A stretch of DNA of 6,464 nt, taken from assembly GCA_021641225.1 (NCBI GenBank), contig JAJWXI010000083.1, positions 1-6,464 of the forward strand. The letters run 5' to 3'. The position numbers and the translations under genes were made by a program. The notes below the pieces were generated by a model. It had not been told where the DNA came from. It did no database searches and was given only the letters and a program-made list of their open reading frames with translations. This stretch comes from Collinsella aerofaciens (GTDB taxonomy: Bacteria; Actinomycetota; Coriobacteriia; Coriobacteriales; Coriobacteriaceae). How positions within the stretch are numbered: position 1 is the first letter of the stretch; each line of letters starts with the position of its first letter. This document shows, piece after piece, positions 1-5,871 of this stretch.

Positions 1-916
1 ACGGCATGCAGTAGCCGCAACCCGTGCAGGGCACACGGTTCGATTTCTCAAACTCCGTCAGCACGCGTGCGATGGTTTCGAGCTGCTCCGTCGTCATCGA
101 ACCCGGCAGCGCACGACCTGCCAGCGCCGCGTTCTCGTCCACCTGCTCGGTATCGGTCATACCCGAAAGCAGCATCGTGACTTGAGGATGATTCCACACC
201 CACGAGAGGCCCCAAGCAGCCGGCGTATTCAGATGCGGATCGTTCGCGCTATCGAGCACGGCGCGAGCCCGCGGCGGCAGCTTGCCCGCCAGACGTCCGC
301 CCAACAGCGGCTCCATCACAAACACCGCGAGCCCGCGCTCGGCGGCCGCCATGAGCCCCGCCGTTCCCGCCTGGTAGTGCTCTCCGGCGTAGTTGTACTG
401 AATCTGGCAGAAGTCCCAGTCATACGCGTCGAGCATCGTGAGGAAGTCTGCCGCGCTGCCGTGATACGAAAAGCCGATCTGGCGAATGCGCCCCGTAGCC
501 TTTTGGTGTGCAATCCAGTCCTCGATACCCAACGCCGCCACACGCTCCCATTGCACGGGCGAGGTGATGTTGTGCATGAGGTAGTAGTCGATATGGTCGG
601 TCCGCAGGCGGCGCAGCTGCTCGTCAAAAAAGCGGTCGAAATCCTCCGCAGATTTGCACGAAGCATGCGGCAACTTGGTCGCGAGTAAAACCCGGTCGCG
701 CAGGCCCAGGCGCTCAAGCGAAGCGCCCACACAGGCTTCGTTGCCGGGATAGAGATAGGCCGTGTCCAAGTAGTTAATGCCACGTTCCACAGCGCGGGAA
801 ATGATGGCGTCTGCCGCCTTGGCATCAGGGCGTCCCGGTGCACCGGGGAACCTCATGCACCCCAAACCCAGCGCCGAGATACGGTTGCCGCTCTTGGGGT
901 CAACGCGATACTGCAC
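1..916 (-). CDS. Aldo/keto reductase with C-terminal 4Fe-4S motif (3' end cut by window)
   Basis: The visible 305 codons encode an NAD(P)H-dependent aldo/keto reductase with a TIM-barrel fold, predicted to be cytoplasmic and to reduce carbonyls to alcohols; the substrate cannot be told. The family's catalytic tetrad is visible: Asp51 and Tyr56 in DTAYLY, Lys81 in ATK and His115 in YYLMHN. The N-terminus has the usual GLGCMRFP segment. At residues 297-303 the protein reads CTGCGYC followed by Met-Pro, the beginning of a CxxCxxCxxxCP ferredoxin-type cluster motif. This marks the subfamily that carries a C-terminal iron-sulfur domain, usually about 370-390 residues long, so roughly 70 residues lie outside the window. 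The GTG start at 916 is chosen because AAGGAG (minus strand, 927-922) precedes it by 5 nt and the homologous N-terminus begins there. It is divergent from the cyclase gene. Family assignment is secure; physiological role is not. Confidence 0.93.
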   Translation of the reverse strand, partial: MQYRVDPKSGNRISALGLGCMRFPGAPGRPDAKAADAIISRAVERGINYLDTAYLYPGNEACVGASLERLGLRDRVLLATKLPHASCKSAEDFDRFFDEQLRRLRTDHIDYYLMHNITSPVQWERVAALGIEDWIAHQKATGRIRQIGFSYHGSAADFLTMLDAYDWDFCQIQYNYAGEHYQAGTAGLMAAAERGLAVFVMEPLLGGRLAGKLPPRARAVLDSANDPHLNTPAAWGLSWVWNHPQVTMLLSGMTDTEQVDENAALAGRALPGSMTTEQLETIARVLTEFEKSNRVPCTGCGYCMP

Positions 917-1002
917 GGCCTCTCCTTTCCCATCGGCGTCTCAGCAAGACGAAACAATCCCGTCACGCCGCCGAAACACATCGGAATCGCAATTGAGAAC
1001 GT

Positions 1003-1032
1003 ATCGTAACGCAGCAGAAATCGAGCCGTCAC
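1003..1032 (-). promoter_or_regulatory. Candidate promoter of the aldo/keto reductase gene
   Basis: On the minus strand GTGACG (1032-1027) and TACGAT (1008-1003) are separated by 18 bp, a partial match to a housekeeping sigma-factor promoter, about 90 bp before the reductase start. The -35 is only a fair match. The 162-bp divergent gap (917-1078) must also hold the promoter of the plus-strand cyclase. I see TTGAGA at 993-998 as a possible -35 for that gene, but no convincing -10. Confidence 0.25.
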
Positions 1033-1035
1033 GGC
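1025..1035. repeat. Perfect inverted repeat, possible operator
   Basis: GCCGTCACGGC is a perfect 5-bp inverted repeat around one central base. It overlaps the candidate reductase -35 and sits about 45 bp before the cyclase start. Its core CCGTCACG recurs at 960-967. The position suits a shared operator for the divergent pair, but an 11-bp palindrome in GC-rich DNA can arise by chance. Confidence 0.25.
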
Positions 1036-1078
1036 ACCGCTCTAACATCAGCAAAAAGCCCGATGAAAGGAGCCCACC

Positions 1079-1849
1079 ATGCCTGCACTCGACCTTTGGA
1101 ACCTCGCCTCCCAGCTCAAAAGCACCGACTATCGCTGGGTCGATCTTACCCACACGCTCTCGTGCGACACGCCGCACTGGTATGGCTTCAAGCCCTTCGA
1201 GGCAACCAAGCTCTTCGATTATCTGCCCGGCACGCCCGAGGACATGCTCGCCCCCATGCGCTGCTTTCAGTACTCGGTCGCCTCGCAGTACGGCACGCAT
1301 GTCGATGCGCCGCGTCATTTCCATGTCGAGGGTCGCTCCCTTGGCGAGATCGAGCCCATCGAGTTTATGCACCCGCTCTGCGTAATCGACAAACACGAGG
1401 AATGCGCCGCAAACCCCGACTTCGTCCTGACCGTCGACGATCTCAAGGCCTGGGAGTCCGAGCACGGCCGCATCCCCGAGGACGCCTTTGTCGCCTTCCG
1501 CTCCGACTGGTCCAAGCTGGCGGACCTCGAGAACAAGGACGAGGACGGCCAGCCCCACTACCCCGGCTGGGACCTCGACGCCATCAAGTGGCTTGTCGAA
1601 GAGCGTAACATCGGCGCCATCGGACACGAACCGGCAGATACCGACCCGGCGACCATCACCACGCGCGAGGACGCCTACCCCTACCCCGGCGAGCAGTACA
1701 TCCTCTCGGTTGACCGTTATCAGATCGAGGTCATGGACCATCTGGACGAGCTCCCCGCCACGGGCGCCGTTATCTTCTGCACCTTCCCCAAGGTCCGCGA
1801 TGGCGTCGGATACCCCGCGCGCGTCTTTGCAGTCTGCCCCGCGGCATAA
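1079..1849 (+). CDS. Cyclase family metal-dependent hydrolase (KynB/PF04199 superfamily)
   Basis: This 256-residue protein has the usual length of the cyclase/kynurenine formamidase superfamily, cytoplasmic metal-dependent amide or ester hydrolases. The signature is at residues 69-81, SQYGTHVDAPRHF, giving His74 and Asp76 as metal ligands and His80 as the likely catalytic base. A second conserved block is IGHEPADTD at 181-189, and a third runs from GEQYIL (204-209) to Glu217. Compared with kynurenine formamidase (HxGTHxDxPxH), the first ligand His is Gln70, and the later ligand His appears to be Gln206. I therefore call it only to superfamily; it belongs to the 'GHExxDTD' group, whose substrate I do not know. 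AAAGGAG at 1066-1072 lies 6 nt before the ATG, which fixes the start. An ATG at 1063 is in another frame. No tryptophan-catabolism genes adjoin it, so a kynurenine role is not supported. Confidence 0.9.
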   Translation: MPALDLWNLASQLKSTDYRWVDLTHTLSCDTPHWYGFKPFEATKLFDYLPGTPEDMLAPMRCFQYSVASQYGTHVDAPRHFHVEGRSLGEIEPIEFMHPLCVIDKHEECAANPDFVLTVDDLKAWESEHGRIPEDAFVAFRSDWSKLADLENKDEDGQPHYPGWDLDAIKWLVEERNIGAIGHEPADTDPATITTREDAYPYPGEQYILSVDRYQIEVMDHLDELPATGAVIFCTFPKVRDGVGYPARVFAVCPAA

Positions 1850-1882
1850 GCGCACAGCGCATCCGTTCTTCTAAATATCCGC

Positions 1883-1940
1883 CGCCCCGCACGCGCGAGG
1901 CGCTCCGGCAGCTTACAATCCATCAGGCGCCCCGCACGCG
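1883..1940 (+). repeat. 13-bp direct repeat CGCCCCGCACGCG, two copies
   Basis: The same 13 bases occur at 1883-1895 and 1928-1940; the second copy forms most of the 5' arm and loop of the terminator hairpin. AGGCGC is also duplicated (1898-1903 and 1925-1930). The upstream copies could therefore pair with the terminator's 3' arm in an alternative fold. The duplication is seen directly; a regulatory role is inference. Confidence 0.5.
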
Positions 1941-1951
1941 GGCGCCTTTTT
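1925..1951 (+). terminator. Rho-independent terminator-like hairpin between cyclase and reductase genes
   Basis: AGGCGCCC (1925-1932) and GGGCGCCT (1940-1947) form a perfect 8-bp stem with a 7-nt loop, followed by T at 1947-1951. It fits a terminator for the cyclase gene 75 bp after its stop. The T-tract ends only 2 nt before the GGGGAG ribosome binding site of the next gene. Transcription of that gene must therefore read through the hairpin or start within it. Confidence 0.75.
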
Positions 1952-1968
1952 ATGGGGAGATGATTCAC

Positions 1969-2883
1969 ATGCAGATCAACAAAGTCGCCTTTATCGGCAA
2001 AGGCGGTGTCGGCCTGCTCTACGGCAGCATGATCGCCCAGGCGCTCGGCAACGACGCCGTCGAATACGTTATGGACGACGCACGCTTCGATCGTCACGCA
2101 AACGACGCGCTCACCGTCAACGGCAAACCTTGCGCACTCAAGTCCGTCCGCGCCAGCGAGGCCATGCCCGCCGATCTGGTCATCCTCACGGTCAAGACGA
2201 CCGGCCTCGACCAAGCGCTCAAGACCATGGAGCGCATCGTGGGCCCCAGCACGCTCATTGCCTCGCTGTGCAACGGCATCACCAGCGAGCAAAAGATTGC
2301 CGAGCGCTTTGGCTGGGAGCGCACCGTCCTCGGTATCTGCCAGGGTATGGACGCGGTATTCCTCAACGGCGAGCTCACCTTTACCAACACCGGTGAGATT
2401 CGTTTTGGCGCGGCCGCCGGCACCGACCCCGCGACTGTCGCCGCCATCGACGAGCTCTACGCACGCTGTGGCATCGCCCATACCATCGAGACAGACATCG
2501 CACACCGCATGTGGGCCAAGCTCATGCTCAACGACGGTATCAACCAGACCTGTATGGCCTACGGCGGCACGTACGGAAGCGCCACGGAACAGGGCTCCGA
2601 GCAGCGTCGCTGCTTTGTTTCCGCCATGCGCGAGGCGCTTGCAGTCGCCAACGCCGAAGGCATCGAGCTGACCGAAGCAGACCTGACGCAGATGGTGCGC
2701 CTCATCGAGGGGCTCGACCCCGCCGGCATGCCGTCGATGGCACAGGACCGCGTCGCACGGCGCAAGACCGAAGTCGAGGAGTTCGCGGGCACCATTTGCC
2801 GCCTGGCAGCCAAGCACAATATCCAGGCGCCTCAGAACGAATGGCTCTATCAGCGTATTCGCGATATCGAGGCAAGCTGGTAG
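1969..2883 (+). CDS. Ketopantoate reductase (ApbA/PanE) family dehydrogenase
   Basis: This 304-residue protein matches the 2-dehydropantoate 2-reductase family in length and layout: an N-terminal Rossmann domain with the dinucleotide motif FIGKGGVG (residues 8-15) and a C-terminal helical substrate domain. Residues aligning with the E. coli PanE active site are present: Lys76, Asn102, the catalytic Lys184 in MWAKLMLN, Asn188, Asn192, Ser256 and Glu268 in RRKTEVE. In PanE this reduces 2-dehydropantoate to pantoate for CoA synthesis. The residue aligning with the NADPH-binding Arg31 is Asp36, suggesting NADH use. No panB or panC is adjacent, and this family has many members acting on other 2-oxo acids, so I give no symbol. 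The ATG at 1969 is preferred because GGGGAG (1954-1959) is 9 nt away. The in-frame ATG at 1960 would sit directly against it and would add only three residues. Confidence 0.88.
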   Translation: MQINKVAFIGKGGVGLLYGSMIAQALGNDAVEYVMDDARFDRHANDALTVNGKPCALKSVRASEAMPADLVILTVKTTGLDQALKTMERIVGPSTLIASLCNGITSEQKIAERFGWERTVLGICQGMDAVFLNGELTFTNTGEIRFGAAAGTDPATVAAIDELYARCGIAHTIETDIAHRMWAKLMLNDGINQTCMAYGGTYGSATEQGSEQRRCFVSAMREALAVANAEGIELTEADLTQMVRLIEGLDPAGMPSMAQDRVARRKTEVEEFAGTICRLAAKHNIQAPQNEWLYQRIRDIEASW

Positions 2884-2916
2884 CGCCCGACTCGCCTCGT
2901 CAACAGACTCGACAGC

Positions 2917-2958
2917 AAAGCCGCCGCAAGGAGCACTCCCCTTGCGGCGGCTTTCATC
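2917..2958 (+). terminator. Strong, probably bidirectional terminator
   Basis: AAAGCCGCCGCAAGG (2917-2931) and CCTTGCGGCGGCTTT (2940-2954) form a perfect 15-bp stem with an 8-nt loop, followed by a T-rich tail. It lies 33 bp after the ketopantoate-reductase-family gene. It also lies 37 bp beyond the stop of the convergent membrane-protein gene, with AAA on one flank and TTT on the other, so it can end transcripts from both sides. Confidence 0.9.
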
Positions 2959-2991
2959 TTCATCTATAACCAGTAGTCGGCGTTCCGACGG

Positions 2992-3198
2992 TTAGAGCTG
3001 CGACTCCGGAGCCTCGTCCTCGTCATCGCGACAAAGGACCACGCCCGCGCTTCCCAGCAGCGCGGCCGCGATCAGCGCACCGACCACGATAGGAGCAGCC
3101 CCGCATGACCCCTGCATGCCCGCGACGAGCGCGGCGGTAGGGCCAAGACAGCCAAGCATCAATGCGACGGCGGCGGCGGCGATATCTCGAGCGTTCAC
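2992..3198 (-). CDS. Small two-helix membrane protein, unknown function
   Basis: This 68-residue protein is not one I recognise. It has two hydrophobic stretches, about residues 6-27 and 36-55, rich in Ala, Gly, Leu and Val. They are separated by a short loop containing GSCGA. The tail is strongly acidic (RDDEDEAPE). It looks like a small helical-hairpin inner-membrane protein; the single Arg/Asp pair before the first helix and the acidic tail give no firm topology. Cysteines lie in or beside the helices (positions 17, 32 and 56). The GTG start at 3198 is supported by GGAGGAAG (minus strand, 3213-3206), a strong Shine-Dalgarno about 10 nt away, which argues that this is a real gene. It follows the secreted-protein gene on the same strand after a 187-bp gap containing a structured hairpin, so co-transcription is possible but uncertain. 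Confidence 0.7.
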   Translation of the reverse strand: MNARDIAAAAVALMLGCLGPTAALVAGMQGSCGAAPIVVGALIAAALLGSAGVVLCRDDEDEAPESQL

Positions 3199-3313
3199 AA
3201 GACCACTTCCTCCACGAGAAAGACCTTATTTCTCATGAACTAGTGTGCCCCGCGTCCATTTGCGCGGCGTACCGCCACGGTAAGGGCTCTGTTAACTCAA
3301 GCGCATACATAGA

Positions 3314-3357
3314 ACGGGCGCCTTTACGTTGCCCAAAAGCTCGGTAAAGAAGCCCGT
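3314..3357 (-). terminator. Two-part hairpin downstream of the secreted-protein gene, possible terminator or processing site
   Basis: ACGGGC (3314-3319) pairs with GCCCGT (3352-3357) and CTTTAC (3322-3327) with GTAAAG (3344-3349). The two 6-bp stems are joined by a symmetric 2x2 internal loop and closed by a 16-nt loop. It starts 29 bp after the stop of the secreted-protein gene. On the minus strand the hairpin is followed by TCTATGTATG, with no clear T-run, so it is a weak intrinsic terminator at best. The rest of 3199-3385 shows only a short GAGAAA/TTTCTC repeat (3216-3234) just before the small gene's ribosome binding site. Confidence 0.45.
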
Positions 3358-3385
3358 CCGCCAAATATCTGTGATGCCGAAAAGA

Positions 3386-4162
3386 TTACCAGCCGGTGTA
3401 GTAGTCGGTGGTTCCGGCAGCGCAGCCGGAGTCATAGACCTTGCACTCACCCTTGGATCCGGTAAACGTGGAGCCCTGGGCCTTATCGCCCGCAGCAACA
3501 ACGTAGTAGCCATCGGAATCGCGCCAAAAGCCCTCAGAATCCTGCGTCCACTCGCCCGTGCGGTGATGATAGAGCACATTGCTGCTGTAATAGGTCTCGC
3601 GGCGGCCGTTATAGTTATTGACGCCGCTCGAACGTGTCAGGCCCGAGCCGTTGGCGTAATACGCAGCGGACGCGTAAGACGAGCCGTAGCCGGCATTGTA
3701 ATACGAAGCCTGAGCGGCCTCAGCAGCCTCGGCTTCGGCGGCCGCAGCCTCGAGCGCCTCGCGCTTGGCATCCTCAAGCGTGGAGCGAAGCTCGTCGAGT
3801 TCGGTCGACTTGGCGTCGACCTCCCCCATCGTCAAAAGGCCACCCGCGTTGTCGATGCAGCCCTGCAAGACAGCACGCTCATCATCGGTAGCATAGTCGC
3901 CATACATGTTCATAATGATCTGCGCGCGCATCTCAAGGGAATCGCGCTTTGCCCCCATCGAGGCGTTCCACTCCTGCATGGAGCCATAACCATCGCCGCG
4001 ATAGTCGACGGGCTGCACCAGCGTCGCCTCGGACGGCGCAGATCCAACCGTATCGGACAGTGTTGCCGCATGGGCATCAGTTGCGCCGGCGCCCGCCAAA
4101 AGTGCCACGGTCAGAGCGGCGGAAAGGGCGGCGGCTTTCGGTTTTCGTGAATCAATCCTCAT
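3386..4162 (-). CDS. Secreted coiled-coil protein with DYYTGW-type C-terminal domain
   Basis: This 258-residue protein starts with a Sec signal peptide: basic residues (RKPK, 6-9), a hydrophobic core (11-25) and a likely cleavage after AHA at residue 32. A mostly polar region follows. Next comes a charged Glu/Ala-rich helix at about 116-152 that should form a coiled coil, then a Tyr/Gly/Ser/Ala/Asn-rich linker (153-187). The compact C-terminal domain (about 188-258) contains EWTQDSEGFWRDSDGYYVVA, Cys240, Cys247 and the end TTDYYTGW. I recall similar C-terminal segments in exported cell-wall-associated proteins of Coriobacteriia. The pattern loosely resembles a double-psi barrel of the RlpA/3D type, but no enzyme motif can be named. 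The two Cys could form a disulfide. The ATG at 4162 is chosen for the signal peptide and GGAGG (4178-4174) 11 nt upstream. The frame stays open to 4468 but crosses the metY terminator. Confidence 0.85.
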   Translation of the reverse strand: MRIDSRKPKAAALSAALTVALLAGAGATDAHAATLSDTVGSAPSEATLVQPVDYRGDGYGSMQEWNASMGAKRDSLEMRAQIIMNMYGDYATDDERAVLQGCIDNAGGLLTMGEVDAKSTELDELRSTLEDAKREALEAAAAEAEAAEAAQASYYNAGYGSSYASAAYYANGSGLTRSSGVNNYNGRRETYYSSNVLYHHRTGEWTQDSEGFWRDSDGYYVVAAGDKAQGSTFTGSKGECKVYDSGCAAGTTDYYTGW

Positions 4163-4373
4163 GTAGCTGGAAACCTCCGTAGTGCGTTTTTGCTGCGTTT
4201 GAGCTGCGTGTGATTCGATCGCGCTGCATAGTACCTCGAGCAAATCGCGACCTGCGGTTTTACTCAAAAGGCGCACGTCAATTGCGTAAAACTCACATCC
4301 TCTCAACAGGAGTTTTCCACAACTCGAATGCATAAAGCATGTCAAAAACCCTGTTTTCGCACCCTCTCTATGC
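4163..4373. other. Gene-free region upstream of the secreted-protein gene
   Basis: This stretch of about 210 bp must contain the promoter of the minus-strand secreted-protein gene. TACTAT on the minus strand (4233-4228) is a good -10, but no -35 stands at the right distance. A dyad TTTTAC-N22-GTAAAA lies at 4258-4291. TTGACA occurs on the minus strand at 4345-4340 without a matching -10. A single DnaA-box-like TTTTCCACA is at 4313-4321. I see no small gene or RNA structure here. Confidence 0.4.
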
Positions 4374-4414
4374 AAAAAAGGCGCCTGTGCAAACATTGTT
4401 CGCACAGGCGCCTT
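4374..4414 (-). terminator. Strong rho-independent terminator of metY
   Basis: Read on the minus strand, AAGGCGCCTGTGC (4414-4402) and GCACAGGCGCCTT (4390-4378) form a perfect 13-bp stem. After an A-C mismatch, three more pairs extend it, closing a 3-nt loop. Six T residues (4379-4374) follow directly. It lies 60 nt after the metY stop and separates metY from the secreted-protein gene. Confidence 0.92.
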
Positions 4415-4474
4415 GAGCAGGCATTTTATGCAGTTATACCTATCGAGTCGCAAGGGGTCCTTGCACAAGTCGCC

Positions 4475-5785
4475 TTACTCGTCCAGCGCGGCGAAGGCCT
4501 GCTTCAGATCCCAAATGATATCCTCGGCGTTCTCGGTACCGATGGAAAGGCGGATCGTGGAGGGCGTGATGTTCTGCTCGGCGAGCTCCTCGGCAGAGAG
4601 CTGGGAGTGCGTGGTGGTAGCCGGGTGCACGACAAGCGACTTGACGTCGGCAACGTTGGCGAGCAGCGAGAAAACCTGCAGGTGGTCGATGAACTTCCAA
4701 GCTGCCTCCTGGCCACCCTTAATCTCAAAGGTAAAGATCGAGGCACCACCGTTGGGGAAGTACTCCTTGTAGAGGTCGTGATCGGGATGCTCAGGCAGGC
4801 TCGGGTGGTTCACCTTGGCGACATGGCTGTCGCCGTTCAGGAACTCGACGACCTTCTTGGTGTTCTCGACATGACGGTCGACGCGCAGCGAAAGGGTCTC
4901 GGTGCCCTGGAGCAGGATCCAGGCGTTGAACGGGCTGATGCAAGCGCCCTCGTCGCGCAGCAGGATAGCGCGGACATAGGTTGCGAAGGCGGCAGGACCA
5001 GCAGCCTCGGCAAACGAAACGCCGTGGTAGGAGGGGTTGGGCTCGGCGATCTGGGCGTACTTGCCGCTCGCCTTCCAATCGAAGTTACCGCCGTCGACGA
5101 TCACGCCGCCCAAGGACGTACCGTGGCCACCGATGAACTTGGTTGCGGAGTGGACGACGATGTTGGCACCGTGCTCCAGCGGACGGAACAGATACGGAGT
5201 GCCGAAGGTGTTGTCGACGACAACCGGCAGACCGTGCTTCTTGGCGATCTCGGAAATGGCATCGATGTTGGGGATGTCGGAGTTGGGGTTACCGAGCGTC
5301 TCGAGGTAGATGACCGTGGTGTTGTCCTTGATGGCACCCTCGACCTCGTCCAGGTTATGGGCATCGACAAACGTGGTCTCGACGCCAAACTGGGAGAGCG
5401 TGTGCTCCAGCAGGTTGTAGGAACCACCGTAGATGGTCTTCTGGGCCACCACATGGTCACCGGCCTGGGCGAGTGCCTGCAGGGTGTAGGTGATAGCGGC
5501 AGCACCGGAAGCAACGGCGAGGCCGGCCACGCCGCCCTCGAGCGCGGCGATACGGTCCTCGAAGACACCCTGGGTGGAGTTGGTCAGACGACCGTAAATG
5601 TTACCGGCGTCGGCAAGGCCAAAGCGGTCGGCGGCGTGCTGGGCGTTGCGGAACACGTAGCTCGTGGTCTGATAGATAGGCACGGCGCGGGCATCGGATG
5701 CGGGATCGGCGCTCTCCTGGCCAACGTGCAGCTGCAGGGTATCGAAACCAAAGGTGTGCTCGGGGTTGTTGATGAACTGGCTCAT
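4475..5785 (-). CDS. metY: O-acetylhomoserine sulfhydrylase (O-acetylhomoserine aminocarboxypropyltransferase)
   Basis: This 436-residue enzyme belongs to the Cys/Met-metabolism PLP family and has the length typical of MetY (about 430), longer than MetB/MetC (about 380-400). MetY condenses O-acetylhomoserine with sulfide to give homocysteine and acetate, the direct-sulfhydrylation route to methionine, in the cytoplasm. Visible residues: Tyr64 and Arg66 in YGRLTN (cofactor phosphate contacts from the neighbouring subunit), Ser93-Gly94, Tyr119 stacking on PLP, Asp191 in VVDNTFGTP, the PLP Lys216 in HSATKFIGGHGT, and Arg412 in IRLSIGTE for substrate carboxylate. The opening FDTLQLHVGQ and the NIYGRLTN block are typical of MetY. 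The ATG at 5785 has AAGGAG (5797-5792) 6 nt upstream. It is divergent from a LysR-type regulator and has a long leader with a small reading frame, so cysteine or methionine supply probably controls it. Confidence 0.95.
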   Translation of the reverse strand: MSQFINNPEHTFGFDTLQLHVGQESADPASDARAVPIYQTTSYVFRNAQHAADRFGLADAGNIYGRLTNSTQGVFEDRIAALEGGVAGLAVASGAAAITYTLQALAQAGDHVVAQKTIYGGSYNLLEHTLSQFGVETTFVDAHNLDEVEGAIKDNTTVIYLETLGNPNSDIPNIDAISEIAKKHGLPVVVDNTFGTPYLFRPLEHGANIVVHSATKFIGGHGTSLGGVIVDGGNFDWKASGKYAQIAEPNPSYHGVSFAEAAGPAAFATYVRAILLRDEGACISPFNAWILLQGTETLSLRVDRHVENTKKVVEFLNGDSHVAKVNHPSLPEHPDHDLYKEYFPNGGASIFTFEIKGGQEAAWKFIDHLQVFSLLANVADVKSLVVHPATTTHSQLSAEELAEQNITPSTIRLSIGTENAEDIIWDLKQAFAALDE

Positions 5786-5839
5786 GATGATCTCCTTGAT
5801 TGAACGAAAGTAAATAAAAAGAGAGAAGTAAGTCGCTGT

Positions 5840-5871
5840 CTCCTGATCACGCCGACGGGCGCAAACAGGAG
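5840..5871 (-). promoter_or_regulatory. Hairpin overlapping the end of the leader-peptide frame
   Basis: On the minus strand CTCCTG (5871-5866) pairs with CAGGAG (5845-5840), and inside it CGCC (5861-5858) pairs with GGCG (5853-5850). The stems are separated by a symmetric 4x4 internal loop (TTTG/TGAT), and the apical loop is CGTC. The leader-peptide stop codon lies in the internal loop and inner stem, so a translating ribosome would open the structure. The 5' arm CTCCT could instead pair with AGGAG of the metY or leader-peptide ribosome binding site. Confidence 0.5.

Noticed and set aside
182..843. Open frames on both strands within the aldo/keto reductase gene
   Set aside because: They are out of frame with the reductase, whose catalytic tetrad and iron-sulfur motif are read continuously from the GTG at 916 to the window edge.
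941..1855. A 304-codon open frame on the minus strand
   Set aside because: It is the mirror of the cyclase gene; the plus strand carries the family's metal-binding motif and a good ribosome binding site, and the minus frame has neither.
1720..2817. A 365-codon open frame on the minus strand
   Set aside because: It runs antisense through the end of the cyclase and most of the ketopantoate-reductase-family gene and crosses the terminator between them; no domain is visible.
1079..2883. Cyclase and ketopantoate-reductase-family genes as one operon or pathway
   Set aside because: They are on the same strand, but a terminator hairpin separates them and no known pathway links the two activities.
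3216..3234. GAGAAA-N7-TTTCTC inverted repeat before the small membrane-protein gene as an operator
   Set aside because: Only six low-complexity base pairs are involved, and no promoter could be placed around it with confidence.
4313..4321. DnaA-box-like TTTTCCACA, suggesting a replication origin
   Set aside because: It is a single imperfect copy with no cluster of boxes, no AT-rich unwinding region and no dnaA, dnaN or parAB genes nearby.
4163..4468. N-terminal extension of the secreted protein to 360 residues
   Set aside because: The extra residues would be encoded by the metY terminator and intergenic DNA, and they would bury the signal peptide inside the protein.
4328..5803. A 491-codon open frame on the plus strand opposite metY
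   Set aside because: It is antisense to metY, whose PLP-family motifs are unmistakable. Its translation has no recognisable motif, and the Val/Gly/Asp-rich composition expected from reading a high-GC gene backwards.
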